DNA from: an uncultured Alistipes sp.
GTDB lineage: Bacteria; Bacteroidota; Bacteroidia; Bacteroidales; Rikenellaceae
DNA: 5,489 bases
Assembly (NCBI GenBank): GCA_904502285.1
Contig: CAJGEC010000045.1
Location: forward strand, 1-5,489
Direction of reading: 5' to 3'
Program-made: the position numbers and the translations under genes
Notes under the pieces: model-generated
The model's input: only the letters and a program-made list of their open reading frames with translations
The model's database searches: none
What the model was told of the DNA's origin: nothing
In this document: positions 5,417 through 5,489 of the stretch, piece after piece
Layout: each line of letters opens with the position of its first letter
How positions within the stretch are numbered: the stretch's first letter is position 1

Positions 5417-5489
5417 CTACTGGCGAATCCAGCGCCATAGGTCGCCCCACGATGGTCGCTTGCCGTGCATAAAGATACCGACACGGTAG
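5417..5489 (-). CDS. C-terminal end of an unidentified gene (partial)
   Basis: Reading leftward from the window edge, one frame encodes 23 residues ending HGKRPSWGDLWRWIRQ and stops at TAG (5417-5419). It is chosen over the other frames because its stop lies just before a minus-strand terminator. The frame that stays open to 5272 would have to translate through both terminator hairpins. The tail is basic and rich in tryptophan. I cannot assign a family from so few residues. The gene converges on the galE-rmuC cluster and the small RNA candidate. Confidence 0.6.
   Translation of the reverse strand, partial: YRVGIFMHGKRPSWGDLWRWIRQ

Noticed and set aside
5272..5484. Seventy-codon minus-strand frame at the right edge
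   Set aside because: It would be translated through two terminator hairpins into the C-free region. The frame stopping at 5417, just before the minus-strand terminator, is a better reading.
1..5489. CRISPR array, insertion sequence, tRNA or rRNA
   Set aside because: No regularly spaced repeats, no transposase or terminal repeats with target duplication, and no tRNA cloverleaf or rRNA sequence were seen.

Overview
This window looks like a chromosomal segment from a member of the Bacteroidetes, probably order Bacteroidales. The evidence is the promoter style: TTTG boxes 19-20 nt upstream of TAnnTTTG, seen at 171-201 and 5142-5173, with a -7-only match at 344-351. Shine-Dalgarno sequences are weak or absent in front of the genes. 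Genes of moderate G+C alternate with very AT-rich intergenic DNA. The genus cannot be fixed from the sequence alone.

Layout. Positions 1-372 hold no convincing gene, but they contain two promoter matches and a foldable leader ahead of galE. Four genes then run in the same direction on the + strand: galE (UDP-glucose 4-epimerase, 373-1401), a small secreted outer-membrane beta-barrel-like protein of unknown function (1432-2058), a YbdG/MscM-type mechanosensitive channel of the MscS family (2092-3318), and rmuC (3400-4893). The gaps are 30, 33 and 81 bp. The last gap contains a strong hairpin without a U-tract. A perfect 11-bp stem followed by T5 (4958-4998) closes the cluster, so it is probably one transcription unit with a possible checkpoint before rmuC.

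Positions 4999-5416 contain no protein gene but are not empty. A near-consensus promoter (5142-5173) points into a stretch of 108 nt with no cytosine on the + strand (5197-5304). This stretch ends directly at a 12-bp hairpin followed by T5 (5311-5347). Promoter, untranslatable body and terminator together make a good candidate for an unannotated small RNA of about 168 nt, and this is the most interesting observation in the window. A second hairpin, oriented for the opposite strand and followed there by U7, ends a convergent gene. Only the last 23 codons of that gene lie in the window (5417-5489, - strand).

Functionally, the cluster leans towards the cell envelope. GalE supplies UDP-sugars for surface polysaccharide or galactose use, the barrel sits in the outer membrane, and the YbdG-like channel sits in the inner membrane and responds to tension. 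RmuC is a membrane-anchored coiled-coil protein with a nuclease-like fold linked to limiting DNA inversions. The genes share no obvious single pathway, and their order may be simple co-transcription. Apart from the barrel and the intergenic RNA candidate, the genes are ordinary family members.
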